Source: Chloroflexota bacterium
GTDB taxonomy: Bacteria > Chloroflexota > Anaerolineae > Anaerolineales > Anaerolineaceae
Assembly (NCBI GenBank): GCA_016838895.1
Contig: JAEKNU010000003.1
Span: 92,707 to 156,706 of the forward strand
Direction: 5' to 3'
Length of the DNA stretch: 64,000 bases
Shown here: positions 8,671 through 18,593 of the stretch, one piece after another
How positions within the stretch are numbered: position 1 is the first letter of the stretch
How the letters are laid out: the number at the start of each line of letters is the position of its first letter
The notes under the pieces: generated by a model
What the model saw: only the letters and a program-made list of their open reading frames with translations
What the model was told of the DNA's origin: nothing
Database searches by the model: none
Made by a program: the position numbers and the translations under genes

Positions 8671-9202
8671 ACAATGGATCCTTGATGATAGCCAACCTCT
8701 TTCAACAGAGGAGAATTCTTTGCTTAATAATCATATTGGGCAATGCTCTGATTGTTCCCAACTCCAAGAACAATGGAATCATGTTGAAGAGATGCTTATC
8801 CAGGCCCCCGTCAAACATGCGCCGGAAGGCTTCACTGCCCGTTGGCAACAAACCTTCCTTGCCAAAAAAGCTACTCAGCAAAAATTGAATGGAAAAAGAT
8901 TCATTCACTTCCTAATCTTTGGTTCATTTACTTCATTACTGATGTATTTGAGCCTTTCCATTCTCAGCGGTTCACCCGCAAGATTTATTATGAGTTTCCT
9001 GCGTAGCAGCTCTGTTTTGGCATTGCGCATATCAAAATTAAATATGCTTTACCATTCGATCCAGTCCTATCTCCCGCCCGCTATTCCAATTATTCTGTTG
9101 ATACTCCTTTCTTGCAGTTTGATCCTAATGTTATCCATTTGGGGAATAACATTCTGGAAATATTCAATTAAAGGAGTTATCCTAAATGAAGATTATCAAT
9201 AA
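8651..9202 (+). CDS. Putative zinc-finger anti-sigma factor
   Basis: Short zf-HC2-like N-terminus (HIGQCSDCSQLQEQW) plus TM segments; overlaps the sigma gene by 20 nt. Confidence 0.75.
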   Translation: MSHQPFEQWILDDSQPLSTEENSLLNNHIGQCSDCSQLQEQWNHVEEMLIQAPVKHAPEGFTARWQQTFLAKKATQQKLNGKRFIHFLIFGSFTSLLMYLSLSILSGSPARFIMSFLRSSSVLALRISKLNMLYHSIQSYLPPAIPIILLILLSCSLILMLSIWGITFWKYSIKGVILNEDYQ

Positions 9203-10409
9203 AATTTTTCTATTTATTAGCGTACTTTGCATATTAAGTTTGGGTTTCTCATCAACGGTATATGCCTCAGTTCAACAAAATACAACGCAACCAGACGGCA
9301 TTATTGTTGGTGACTATACCCTAAGAAGCGGAGATACTAATCAGGGAGACATCATCATCATTGGCGGAAAAATCATCATTGAAGATGGTGCTGTAATATA
9401 TGGCAGCCTTGCAACAATTGGAGGCGATGCATTTGTTGATGGGGATATCACTGGCGATGTGGTTTGTGTTTGTGGATCTTGTGAAATAGGCGATACAGCG
9501 ACAATTAATGGTGATCTGGTCGTCGTTGGCTCATTGTTAGAATTATCTAATAATGCCACAATTATTGGTGAGCATATTTTTGTGCTCAATGATTCTGTAA
9601 ATATCCCTGCAATCGTGATTACAGATAATTTCAATGGTATTCCGGACATACCCGATGTACCTGATATGCCCGATATGCCTGACATGCCTGACATGCCCGA
9701 TATGCCCGACATGCCTGACATGCCTGACATGCCTGACATGCCGATTATGCCTGATGTACCCGACATGCCCGACGTTCTTGTTAGGCCTGATATACCATTT
9801 TCAACAACACCCGGTATTCAATTCCTTAAGGATTTATTCTCAACAGTCTTTATGGTACTTGCTGTTGCAGCAATGGGCTTACTCATAGGTGTGCTCTTTC
9901 CAAAACACCTAAAGAAAACCGCCAATACCATTGTAAATGAGCCTGTAAAATCTGGTGTACTGGGATTGTTAACGGTTAGTGTTGCTCCAATTGCACTTGG
10001 TATTCTGGCCATAACAATAATATTGGCACCTATCAGCTTAATATTATTATTTGCACTGGGTGCACTCATGTTCTATGGCTGGGTGGCAGTTGGTTATGAA
10101 ATTGGTGTACGCATTGCCAATGCAATGAATGGTAAATGGGAACCCTCAATCTTAGCAGGTATCGGTACATTAGCACTTTCTACAATCGCAGCTATGATCT
10201 GTATGATTCCATGCATTGGTTTCCTCTTTTACCCCATCGTTATTTTTATTGGCTTAGGTGGTGTGTTTATCAGTCAATTTGGTAACAGGGAAGTAAAAAC
10301 AGTACAAACAGATATTGCCCCTGTTGAACTACCCGAAAACATCAACGATGCGGAAAATACTGAGGAAACTTCTCAGTCTGACAAACCCGAGAAGGAAGAT
10401 GAGGAATAA
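9186..10409 (+). CDS. Polymer-forming (bactofilin-like) extracytoplasmic protein with PDM-repeat linker and C-terminal multi-TM domain
   Basis: Signal peptide; beta-helix-type repeats (GDIIIIGGKIIIEDGAVIYGSLATIGGDAFVDGDITGDVV); 15 Pro-Asp-Met-type triplets; about 4 TM helices; overlaps the anti-sigma gene. Confidence 0.75.
   Translation: MKIINKIFLFISVLCILSLGFSSTVYASVQQNTTQPDGIIVGDYTLRSGDTNQGDIIIIGGKIIIEDGAVIYGSLATIGGDAFVDGDITGDVVCVCGSCEIGDTATINGDLVVVGSLLELSNNATIIGEHIFVLNDSVNIPAIVITDNFNGIPDIPDVPDMPDMPDMPDMPDMPDMPDMPDMPDMPIMPDVPDMPDVLVRPDIPFSTTPGIQFLKDLFSTVFMVLAVAAMGLLIGVLFPKHLKKTANTIVNEPVKSGVLGLLTVSVAPIALGILAITIILAPISLILLFALGALMFYGWVAVGYEIGVRIANAMNGKWEPSILAGIGTLALSTIAAMICMIPCIGFLFYPIVIFIGLGGVFISQFGNREVKTVQTDIAPVELPENINDAENTEETSQSDKPEKEDEE
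9642..9776 (+). repeat. 9-bp tandem repeat encoding (Pro-Asp-Met)n
   Basis: 15 consecutive units of consensus CCYGAYATG, within the CDS. Confidence 0.95.
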
Positions 10410-10424
10410 AAACGAATAAAAATT

Positions 10425-10464
10425 AAAAAAAAGATGGCTATTGATATCAGCCATCTTTTTTTTT
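10425..10464. terminator. Bidirectional intrinsic terminator
   Basis: AAAAAAAGATGGCT-ATTGATATC-AGCCATCTTTTTTTTT. Confidence 0.95.
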
Positions 10465-11059
10465 ATTGATAATATTTTTTTTCTTCGATCAGGTCAAATT
10501 CAGCATCCGGCAGAAAAAAACGATACGTTCTTCCTTCCTGTATTCGCTCCCGGATATCACTCGATGAAATATCCACTAAAGGTGTTTTAAACCAATGTAT
10601 CTTTTTTTCAATATCCTGATATTGCTCAAAAAGCGAAGTGACAATCGTTTCAATACCTGGTCGTCGCATGACCCCCAAGCCATCACACAATTCAAGAAAC
10701 AATTCAGATTTATACCATAAAGGTAAATCTCGCAATGAATCCTGCCCCATCAAAAAAAAGATTTCAGCATCAGGGTACATTTCTTTTACAATATCCACCG
10801 TATCTACTGAATAATGTGGGCCTGGTCGATCAATCTCAAGTGTTGACAGTTCAAATTGCGGTACATCCCGAATCGCCATCTTCGTTAGTGATAATCGCTG
10901 TTCAAGATTATGCACTTCGTTGATGGCTTTATGTGGCGGGATAGCGGTTACCATCCATAAAAGTTTATCTAACTGTAATTGTTCTAGTGCCTCACTGGCC
11001 AAAATCAAGTGTCCGAGATGAGGTGGATCAAAGGTACCGCCAAATATGCCAATGCGCAT
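10463..11059 (-). CDS. nadD: Nicotinate-nucleotide adenylyltransferase
   Basis: MRIGIFGGTFDPPHLGHLILASEALEQLQLDKLLWM; SSSDIRERIQEG. Confidence 0.93.
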   Translation of the reverse strand: MRIGIFGGTFDPPHLGHLILASEALEQLQLDKLLWMVTAIPPHKAINEVHNLEQRLSLTKMAIRDVPQFELSTLEIDRPGPHYSVDTVDIVKEMYPDAEIFFLMGQDSLRDLPLWYKSELFLELCDGLGVMRRPGIETIVTSLFEQYQDIEKKIHWFKTPLVDISSSDIRERIQEGRTYRFFLPDAEFDLIEEKKYYQ

Positions 11060-11061
11060 GT

Positions 11062-12321
11062 TTATTCCCAATACTCCAACTCATATTCGCCAACAAATAC
11101 GGTTTCGCCAAATTTAGCCCCAGCAGATTCTAATGCAGTATCAACGCCGATGGTTTCCATAATACGTTGAAAACGCCGCACAGAAGCATGATGCTCCCAA
11201 TACGTCATTGCCGCCGCGCGTTCAATTGATTTTCCACGCACAAGCCACCCATCTTCTACTTTCTCAACTGTAAATTCTCGCGGATCTGATTCCGGACGGT
11301 AAACCGGTATCTCTTCGGCAATCTCTTCACCAACATATGCCTGAACCAATTCCATAATTTTCCACAATAATGGTTTAATTTCTTCATGGGTAACCGTTGA
11401 AATCGGGTGTATTTCATAACCCTTTTTTTCTATCGCAGATTTAATATCAGGCCAGCGTTCCTGCACATCCGGCAAATCCATTTTGTTAAAAGCCACTATT
11501 TGCGTCTTTGAGGCCAGCTTCTCATCAAAGAGGGCTAATTCACTGTTAATCTGTGAAAAATCGGCTAGAGGGTCTTCTGATAAGCCATCAAGCATATGAA
11601 TAATGACTTTGGTACGCTGAATATGTCGCAGGAAGGAATCTCCCAAACCGACACCCTGATGAGCACCCTCCACCAGGCCAGGGATATCAGCAGCGACCAA
11701 TTGATGATCAATATCAAGATTTGCCACACCTAAATTTGGCTCCAATGTAGTAAAAGGGTAATTCGCAATCTTTGGTTTGGCATTGGATATTGTGGCCAGA
11801 AAACTGGATTTTCCAGCATTTGGTACACCAACAATACCAACATCAGCGATTAATTTCAATTCAAGACGCAGAGATTTTTCCTCACCGGGTTCACCCTTCT
11901 CACCGACATGCGGTACCTGATTTCTGGATGTTGCAAAATGGTGATTTCCTCTGCCACCTCTGCCCCCCTTGCAGATCACAAATTGTTGACCATCTTGAGT
12001 TAGATCACCCAATATTTGATTGCTCTCTTGTTCATATACAAGAGTCCCTGGCGGAACTTTTATAATCAAAGGAGAAGCAGATTTTCCAGTGCTCTTTTGT
12101 TTACTGCCATTTTTGCCATTATCAGCGATAAACTTGGTCTTAAAATGAAATGGATTTAATGTATTTAAGTGATGCGTTACCTCAATGATCACATCACCAC
12201 CACGTCCACCATCTCCACCATCCGGACCTCCGCGTGGTACATATTTTTCACGCCGGAAATGGATAGCACCGTTTCCGCCGGTACCGGATTGCACATATAT
12301 TTCTACTTCATCAATAAACAT
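11062..12321 (-). CDS. obg: GTPase Obg/CgtA
   Basis: MFIDEVEIYVQSGTGGNGAIHFRREKYVPRGGPDGGDGG; GVPNAGKSSFL; OCT domain. Confidence 0.97.
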   Translation of the reverse strand: MFIDEVEIYVQSGTGGNGAIHFRREKYVPRGGPDGGDGGRGGDVIIEVTHHLNTLNPFHFKTKFIADNGKNGSKQKSTGKSASPLIIKVPPGTLVYEQESNQILGDLTQDGQQFVICKGGRGGRGNHHFATSRNQVPHVGEKGEPGEEKSLRLELKLIADVGIVGVPNAGKSSFLATISNAKPKIANYPFTTLEPNLGVANLDIDHQLVAADIPGLVEGAHQGVGLGDSFLRHIQRTKVIIHMLDGLSEDPLADFSQINSELALFDEKLASKTQIVAFNKMDLPDVQERWPDIKSAIEKKGYEIHPISTVTHEEIKPLLWKIMELVQAYVGEEIAEEIPVYRPESDPREFTVEKVEDGWLVRGKSIERAAAMTYWEHHASVRRFQRIMETIGVDTALESAGAKFGETVFVGEYELEYWE

Positions 12322-12339
12322 AAGATTCCTTTTGAACGC

Positions 12340-14097
12340 TTACATCACGTTCGGTGCTTCAATCCCTAAAACAGCAAGCGCATTCTCTATTGCCTGGCGT
12401 GTTGCGGCAACAATGCGTAACCGCAAATCACGGATTTCCGGTTCTGCTTTCAGTACCGGACAATTCCTGTAAAATGAATTAAACAAGCTGGCTAATTCAT
12501 AAGCATGGGTTGAAAGATACAATGGATGATAATCATTTGCAGCTCGCTGTACTTCCATTGGGAATCGAGTAATGCAATCAATTAATTCAACTTCTTCAGT
12601 CGTTAATTCATAGGATAACGGTATTGCCGCTGGAATTTGACCATCCGTTTTGCGTAAAATACTATTTGCCCGCACATAGGCATATTGAATATAAGGCGCT
12701 GCCTGACCATTGATATCCAGCGCGGATTTCCAATCAAAAGTAACTATTTTCGTATTATCCCGCGACAACATTGAATAACGAATACCGCCCAATGCAACAG
12801 CCTGTGCCACTTTTCTTTTCTCTTCCGCAGATAATTCAGGATTTTTTTCTTCCACAATATTCATGGCTTGCGATGTTGCCTGCTCTATCAAATCTTCCAG
12901 TAAGACAACCGTGCCATCACGTGAGGACATGGTTACATTGCCGGGTAAATTGACAATCTCATAGGCCAAATGGAACAAATTCTTTGCCCATTCATAGCCC
13001 ATTAACTCCAGCGTTTTGAAAATCTGCTGCATATATAGGGATTGCCGAACATCAATGACATAAACGGATTTATCCAGTTTGTATTCTTCAATTTTATTAA
13101 TTGCCAAAGGCAAATCTTTAGTAGCGTACAAAGACGTACCATCAGAGCGGAGAATTACGAGTACACGATATTTCTCTTTTTCGCCGAGAAGTTCGTCTAA
13201 TGGAATGATCACCGCCCCATCCGGACGTTCATCCCGGGCGATTTTTTTCTTAATCAGGGTGTCAACAATATCCTTGCCGGAATCTTCCACTTCACTTTCA
13301 TAGTAAACATGATCAAACTTGACGCCCAATAATTCATAGACTTGATCGAAGCCTTTCATGGACCAATCGCGTGTCTTTTTCCAAAGTGCCACAATTTCTT
13401 CATCCCGCTGATCCCAACGAGAAAACAACGCTCGCACTTCTTTCTCTACTTCAGGATCATGGGAATAGTATTGATCTGCTTCTGAGTAAATGCTTCCCAT
13501 CCATTGTGTGATATTTTCTGTGGGCTCTTCGCCATTATGATGTTTCAGATAATTCCACATCCATTTAATAACGTGCAGCCCAATATCCCCAATGTAATTG
13601 GATCGAATAACATCATATCCTGCGAAATCCAAAATATTGCAAACTGCGGAACCTAATATTACATTTCGCAAATGCCCAACATGGAAAGCCTTATGGGTAT
13701 TGGGTTGGGAATACTCAACCATAACGCGTTGATTTTTATCTTCACCATGTCCAAACAGCTTTCCTTCTTCAAGGACTGTATCAATAACCCGACCAACATA
13801 TTCAGTGGTTGAGAAGTAACAATTCAAATATCCGCGTACTGCTTCAAATTGTTCAAATCCGGGAAATGTTCCAATTTTTTTTGCCACTGCCTCAGCATGT
13901 TCCTGTGCTCGCTGAGGTACAATAACTTTTTTCCCGGTTTTGGCTTCAGTAGAAGCCAACTGAAAGAAGGATGTGGAAATACCCCAATGACCACTGAAAG
14001 GAATACCCTTCCATTGGAAATCAATCTCCGGCAAATCATTTTCCCGGCAGTATTCATAAATAATCGACACAATCGAATCTTGATCTTTTTTAAACAT
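12340..14097 (-). CDS. argS: Arginyl-tRNA synthetase
   Basis: HVGHLRNVILG (HIGH-type), MSSRDG (KMSKS-type), DALR-type C-terminus. Confidence 0.97.
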   Translation of the reverse strand: MFKKDQDSIVSIIYEYCRENDLPEIDFQWKGIPFSGHWGISTSFFQLASTEAKTGKKVIVPQRAQEHAEAVAKKIGTFPGFEQFEAVRGYLNCYFSTTEYVGRVIDTVLEEGKLFGHGEDKNQRVMVEYSQPNTHKAFHVGHLRNVILGSAVCNILDFAGYDVIRSNYIGDIGLHVIKWMWNYLKHHNGEEPTENITQWMGSIYSEADQYYSHDPEVEKEVRALFSRWDQRDEEIVALWKKTRDWSMKGFDQVYELLGVKFDHVYYESEVEDSGKDIVDTLIKKKIARDERPDGAVIIPLDELLGEKEKYRVLVILRSDGTSLYATKDLPLAINKIEEYKLDKSVYVIDVRQSLYMQQIFKTLELMGYEWAKNLFHLAYEIVNLPGNVTMSSRDGTVVLLEDLIEQATSQAMNIVEEKNPELSAEEKRKVAQAVALGGIRYSMLSRDNTKIVTFDWKSALDINGQAAPYIQYAYVRANSILRKTDGQIPAAIPLSYELTTEEVELIDCITRFPMEVQRAANDYHPLYLSTHAYELASLFNSFYRNCPVLKAEPEIRDLRLRIVAATRQAIENALAVLGIEAPNVM

Positions 14098-14169
14098 AGG
14101 TTGATTCCTGACAAAGAGATATTAATTTTCCGATCGGATTATAACACAGGCACATGAAGTCCCCAAACG

Positions 14170-14193
14170 CAAAAGCGGGAGTAACCTCCCGCT
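14170..14193 (-). terminator. Intrinsic terminator for rpsT
   Basis: Minus strand AGCGGGAG-GTTA-CTCCCGCTTTTG. Confidence 0.8.
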
Positions 14194-14249
14194 CAAGACA
14201 ATCTATTTGCTACGCCTTTCCGGTAAAAACTGTCCACTAATCGAAAGGA

Positions 14250-14510
14250 TTAGAGGGCAGCGATTTTCTTCATTAACCGGCTTTTTCTGCGTGCGGCGTT
14301 GTTTTTGTGCAAAATACCTTTCTGGGCTGCAGTATCGAGCGCTCTGATCGCTCGCATTGTTGATTCAACAGCAGCTTCTTTTTCACCACTTTCAATGGCG
14401 ACGCGAGCTTTTGCTACAAAAGTACGGGCTGAACCACGATATACGCGGTTACGCAGACGTTTTTTCTCATTCTGTTTATTACGCTTAATAGCAGACTTGA
14501 TGTTTGCCAA
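14250..14510 (-). CDS. rpsT: 30S ribosomal protein S20
   Basis: (M)ANIKSAIKRNKQNEKKRLRNR...; TTG start at 14510 with GGAGG RBS. Confidence 0.95.
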   Translation of the reverse strand: MANIKSAIKRNKQNEKKRLRNRVYRGSARTFVAKARVAIESGEKEAAVESTMRAIRALDTAAQKGILHKNNAARRKSRLMKKIAAL

Positions 14511-14624
14511 AATTTCCTCCGTTAAAGAACACAAAAATAATTGATGTGTATTGTACTTGATGGCGTGCAATTTGTCCAGTTAATCAACGAGTAGCCATCT
14601 TATCCAATATCACAAGCAAACCAT

Positions 14625-15800
14625 CTACTTGTCCTGTAAGGCAGCCACGCCTGGCAGCATTTTGCCTTCCAGCATTTCCAGGGAAGCACCGCCCCCCGTT
14701 GAGATATGGGTAATCTTATCCGCCAACCCGGATTGATTAACTGCCGCCACAGACTCACCGCCGCCAATAATACTGACAGCACTGCTTTCAGCGATTGCGG
14801 TTGCCACACCAAAGGTACCTTTGGCAAAGGCTGCAAATTCAAACACACCCATCGGCCCATTCCAAACCACAGTTTTTGCATCTTTCAAAAGAGCAGCGTA
14901 ACTTTTAACCGTATCTGGGCCAATATCCAGCATGCGCCACCCAGCAGGTACATTCCCGGCAGGTAAAGTCTGGCTTTTTGCTCCAGCATCAAACTGATCG
15001 GCCAGGACCATATCTACAGGTAATTTGATTTTGTCAGCATCTTGTGCCATCAGATCTTTTGCCAATGCTACAGATTCTTCCTCAACCAGTGAATCGGCCA
15101 TATCAAAACCCTGGGCTTTTAAGAATGTATTGGCCATACCGCCACCAATCAGGATCGCATCGGCTTTACTCAGTAAATTTTGAATGACACCAATTTTGTC
15201 ACTAATTTTTGCGCCGCCCAAAATAGCTATGAACGGACGTTCTGGCTCAGCAACAGCCTGACCCAGATATTGGATTTCTTTTTCCAGCAAGAAACCGGCT
15301 GCTGCAGGCAAATATTCGGTTACACCAGCATTGGAGGCATGCGCCCGATGAGCCGTACCGAAAGCATCATTGATAAATACATCAGCCAACGAAGCTAATT
15401 TTTTGGCCATATCCAAATCGTTTTTGGTTTCACCAGCATGGAAACGGGTGTTTTCCAAAACTAAAATCTCGCCTGCTTTTAAAGCAAATGCCTTTTCTGT
15501 CGCCTGAGCACCAATGCAATCATCTGCAAATTGAACATCTTTTTTCAATAAATCGCCCAAGTAGGCAGCTACAGGGCGCAAAGAATATTGTTCCTCTGGT
15601 GTACCCTTAGGACGACCAAGGTGAGAACACAAAATGACTGCAGCCTGATTTTCCAGTAGGTACTGGATGGTTGGTAAAGCTGCTTTAATACGGGTATCAT
15701 CTTTCACCTGACCGTCTTTAATTGGTACATTGAAATCGACCCGAACAAGAACTTTCTTTTGTTTTACATCAACATCGCGAACTGTTTTTTTCTGAAACAT
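14625..15800 (-). CDS. pgk: Phosphoglycerate kinase
   Basis: [44 protein letters not shown]. Confidence 0.98.
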   Translation of the reverse strand: MFQKKTVRDVDVKQKKVLVRVDFNVPIKDGQVKDDTRIKAALPTIQYLLENQAAVILCSHLGRPKGTPEEQYSLRPVAAYLGDLLKKDVQFADDCIGAQATEKAFALKAGEILVLENTRFHAGETKNDLDMAKKLASLADVFINDAFGTAHRAHASNAGVTEYLPAAAGFLLEKEIQYLGQAVAEPERPFIAILGGAKISDKIGVIQNLLSKADAILIGGGMANTFLKAQGFDMADSLVEEESVALAKDLMAQDADKIKLPVDMVLADQFDAGAKSQTLPAGNVPAGWRMLDIGPDTVKSYAALLKDAKTVVWNGPMGVFEFAAFAKGTFGVATAIAESSAVSIIGGGESVAAVNQSGLADKITHISTGGGASLEMLEGKMLPGVAALQDK

Positions 15801-15885
15801 AATACCCTCTTATGAAATGAATGCGTAACCCCTCTATCTACTTGACCAGAGTGATTACGCATTGTAGTTCCATTTACGTCTAGGA

Positions 15886-16923
15886 TTAGAGCATTTTTGC
15901 CATTTTAGCTGCTAAATCAGCAGTACGGCAGGAATAACCCCATTCGTTATCATACCAGGTAACAATTTTGGCCATTGTACCTTCCATAACCATGGTGGAT
16001 AAACCATCAACAATGGAAGAGCGGCTGTCACCCTTGAAGTCCATGGAGACCAATGGTTCCATTGTGAAGCCAAGAATGCCTTTCAATTTACCATCGGCTG
16101 CTTCTTTGAATGCAGCATTGATAGCATCAACGGTTGCAGGCTTTTCCAATTCAACGACGAAATCCACGATGGATACAGTCGGTGTGGGAACGCGCAGTGA
16201 GAAACCGTCAAATTTACCTTTCATCTCTGGCATAACCAATGCTAATGCTTTTGCAGCACCAGTGGTCGTAGGGATGATATTCAATGCGGCAGCGCGAGCG
16301 CGGCGCATATCGGAGTGAGCAACATCCAAAATCCGCTGATCATTGGTATAAGAGTGAATTGTGGTCATCATACCATGTTTGATGGTGTACATATCATGGA
16401 TGATTTTTGCTGCAGGGGCTAAACAGTTGGTTGTGCAGGAAGCATTGGAGACAACATGATGTTTTGCATTATCATATTTATCATCATTTACGCCCAAAAC
16501 AACAGTAATATCTTCATTTTTGGCAGGAGCGGTAATAATAACTTTCTTTGCGCCACCATTTTCGATATGTGCAACTGCGCCAGCTTTGCCTGATTTTGGA
16601 TCAGGGTTTTTATCACGAAATACACCGGTTCCATCAATAACAATCTCAACACCCAGGTCTGCCCAACGTAAATTACGGGGGTCTCGCTCTGAGCTAATTT
16701 TGATATGTTTTCCATCTACAACCAGATCATTTCCGTCAACTGAGACTTCCCCCGGATAAATACCGAAGTTAGAATCATATTTAAAAAGATGTGCATTGGT
16801 GGGTGTATCAAACAAATCATTAACTGCGACAACTTCCAACTGATCGCCTACGCGTTCGTTGATTGCCTTTAATACTTGCCGGCCAATGCGGCCAAAACCA
16901 TTGATACCTACTTTGACTGTCAT
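15886..16923 (-). CDS. gap: Glyceraldehyde-3-phosphate dehydrogenase, type I
   Basis: [39 protein letters not shown] 16923 with AGGAGG. Confidence 0.98.
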   Translation of the reverse strand: MTVKVGINGFGRIGRQVLKAINERVGDQLEVVAVNDLFDTPTNAHLFKYDSNFGIYPGEVSVDGNDLVVDGKHIKISSERDPRNLRWADLGVEIVIDGTGVFRDKNPDPKSGKAGAVAHIENGGAKKVIITAPAKNEDITVVLGVNDDKYDNAKHHVVSNASCTTNCLAPAAKIIHDMYTIKHGMMTTIHSYTNDQRILDVAHSDMRRARAAALNIIPTTTGAAKALALVMPEMKGKFDGFSLRVPTPTVSIVDFVVELEKPATVDAINAAFKEAADGKLKGILGFTMEPLVSMDFKGDSRSSIVDGLSTMVMEGTMAKIVTWYDNEWGYSCRTADLAAKMAKML

Positions 16924-16953
16924 ACAAAATCCTCCTAACAACCCTGTCTTTTA

Positions 16954-16974
16954 CCTGAATTTCAATATTTCAGG
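16954..16974 (-). repeat. Inverted repeat between yvcK and gap
   Basis: CCTGAA-N9-TTCAGG in the yvcK-gap gap; no U tract on the minus strand. Confidence 0.4.
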
Positions 16975-16989
16975 ATAGGGCTGAAAATT

Positions 16990-18321
16990 TTAAACTTCAT
17001 CCTTATTAATGAGTGGACCCGTTCTTTCATTATACAAATCAATGATCACTTGTGCCAGTCTAGATGAGTGATGTCTCCAGGGCTTTTCCTCATCAATTAA
17101 GTTGGACAAATATAACAAAAATGATGATTCATCTGCCCCTTGTGTCCTAACCCAATCGACACCCTCCGGAAGCTGGCCTTCAAAATTATTATTTGATATT
17201 ATCACATCAAATATCTCAGAATTCAAATGCTTGTAAATCGTCAATACATGGTCATCACATGAATACCCATCAGTCTCGCCTGGTTGTGTTGCCACATTAC
17301 ATACAAAGAATTTCAACCCACGGGATGAGCGAATTGCATCTGCAATATCCGGCACAAGCAAGTTGGGTAATAAGCTGGTATACAAGCTGCCCGGACCAAC
17401 GATGATCAGGTCCGCTGATAGTATTGCCTGAATGGCTGGTGGAAATGCCTGCGGATTATCCGGTTCCAAACGAACATGTCTCACTTCTCCAGCTGCTTCG
17501 GGAATATTACTTTCACCACGGATTTGGCGGATGCGTGATTTAAACGGAATCCGTACATCGGCAATCAATTTTACATCATGTAATGTTGCCGGAATAACCC
17601 GACCTTTCACCGCTAATACGCGTCCTGATTCTGTAACAGCTTTTTCAAAGCTACCTGTTAAATCAGTCAGGGCTGTAATCAGCAAATTCCCTAAAGTATG
17701 GCCATCTAAGCCTGTACCAGTTGAAAATCGATATTGGAATAGTTGGGTAAGCATCGCTTCATCATCAGATAAAGCAGCCAAACAGTTGCGGATATCACCA
17801 GGTGGCAGAATACCCATATTACGGCGTAACTCTCCGGATGACCCCCCATCATCAGCCACAGTGACAATTGCTGTTAAATTATGTGTAAAAGTTTTTAAAC
17901 CCCGCAGCATTGCCGAAAGCCCTGTGCCACCGCCCAATACGACAATTCGCGGGCCACGTTCCTTACGACGGTACGCACTGACCGCATCAAGAATCGGCCG
18001 CCCTGGCTGCACAAAAGGACGCAAAAGCGCTTTATTTAATCCCCATACACCAAATAGAACCAAACCAATGCCAATACCACCAAAAATCAACGCGCGCACC
18101 ACTCGATCCAAAAACCGTAAAGATAAATAAGCTAAAACTGCCCCCCACCAAACTTCCGGTGCTTTCCGATAGATGTCCAAAATAACAACAGCAAATCCAA
18201 ATCCAATAAAGGTCGTACCAATTAAAATCACCCCAATCCATCGTTTTATACCAATGCCTGGCATAAACCAACGTAAGTCGGGGTGAAGCATTCTGTAGAG
18301 CAAATTGTTCCGTTTTGGCAT
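16990..18321 (-). CDS. yvcK: YvcK family gluconeogenesis factor with N-terminal TM segments
   Basis: IVVLGGGTGLSAMLRGLKTFTHNLTAIVTVADDGGSSGELRR; DIRNCLAALS; VGPGSLYTSLLPNLLVP. Confidence 0.93.
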   Translation of the reverse strand: MPKRNNLLYRMLHPDLRWFMPGIGIKRWIGVILIGTTFIGFGFAVVILDIYRKAPEVWWGAVLAYLSLRFLDRVVRALIFGGIGIGLVLFGVWGLNKALLRPFVQPGRPILDAVSAYRRKERGPRIVVLGGGTGLSAMLRGLKTFTHNLTAIVTVADDGGSSGELRRNMGILPPGDIRNCLAALSDDEAMLTQLFQYRFSTGTGLDGHTLGNLLITALTDLTGSFEKAVTESGRVLAVKGRVIPATLHDVKLIADVRIPFKSRIRQIRGESNIPEAAGEVRHVRLEPDNPQAFPPAIQAILSADLIIVGPGSLYTSLLPNLLVPDIADAIRSSRGLKFFVCNVATQPGETDGYSCDDHVLTIYKHLNSEIFDVIISNNNFEGQLPEGVDWVRTQGADESSFLLYLSNLIDEEKPWRHHSSRLAQVIIDLYNERTGPLINKDEV

Positions 18322-18593
18322 ATACACAAATCTTAACAGGGATTGTACATCTCGTCAACGAAAAGCAACTTAACGATTCATCTACTATTAAATGGAAATA
18401 TTGACTTTCCTTCTCACAAACACGACTTCGATGGAAATTTCTAGAATCAACCATTGAATCAATAATTACTGCACAAAAACATGAAAATAAATGATTTTTG
18501 CAATATTACCATCCTATCACTCTCTGATACAATTGTGAAACACATTGTAGTCATTTCACATAATTGAAGAGATCACCATAACCAGGAGGATGT

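Noticed and set aside
9341-9766. Antisense ORF with (GMS)n repeats
   Set aside because: Mirror translation of the PDM tandem repeat; the plus-strand gene has signal peptide, RBS context and domains.
17432-18130. 232-aa plus-strand ORF
   Set aside because: Antisense to yvcK; composition typical of shadow ORFs.
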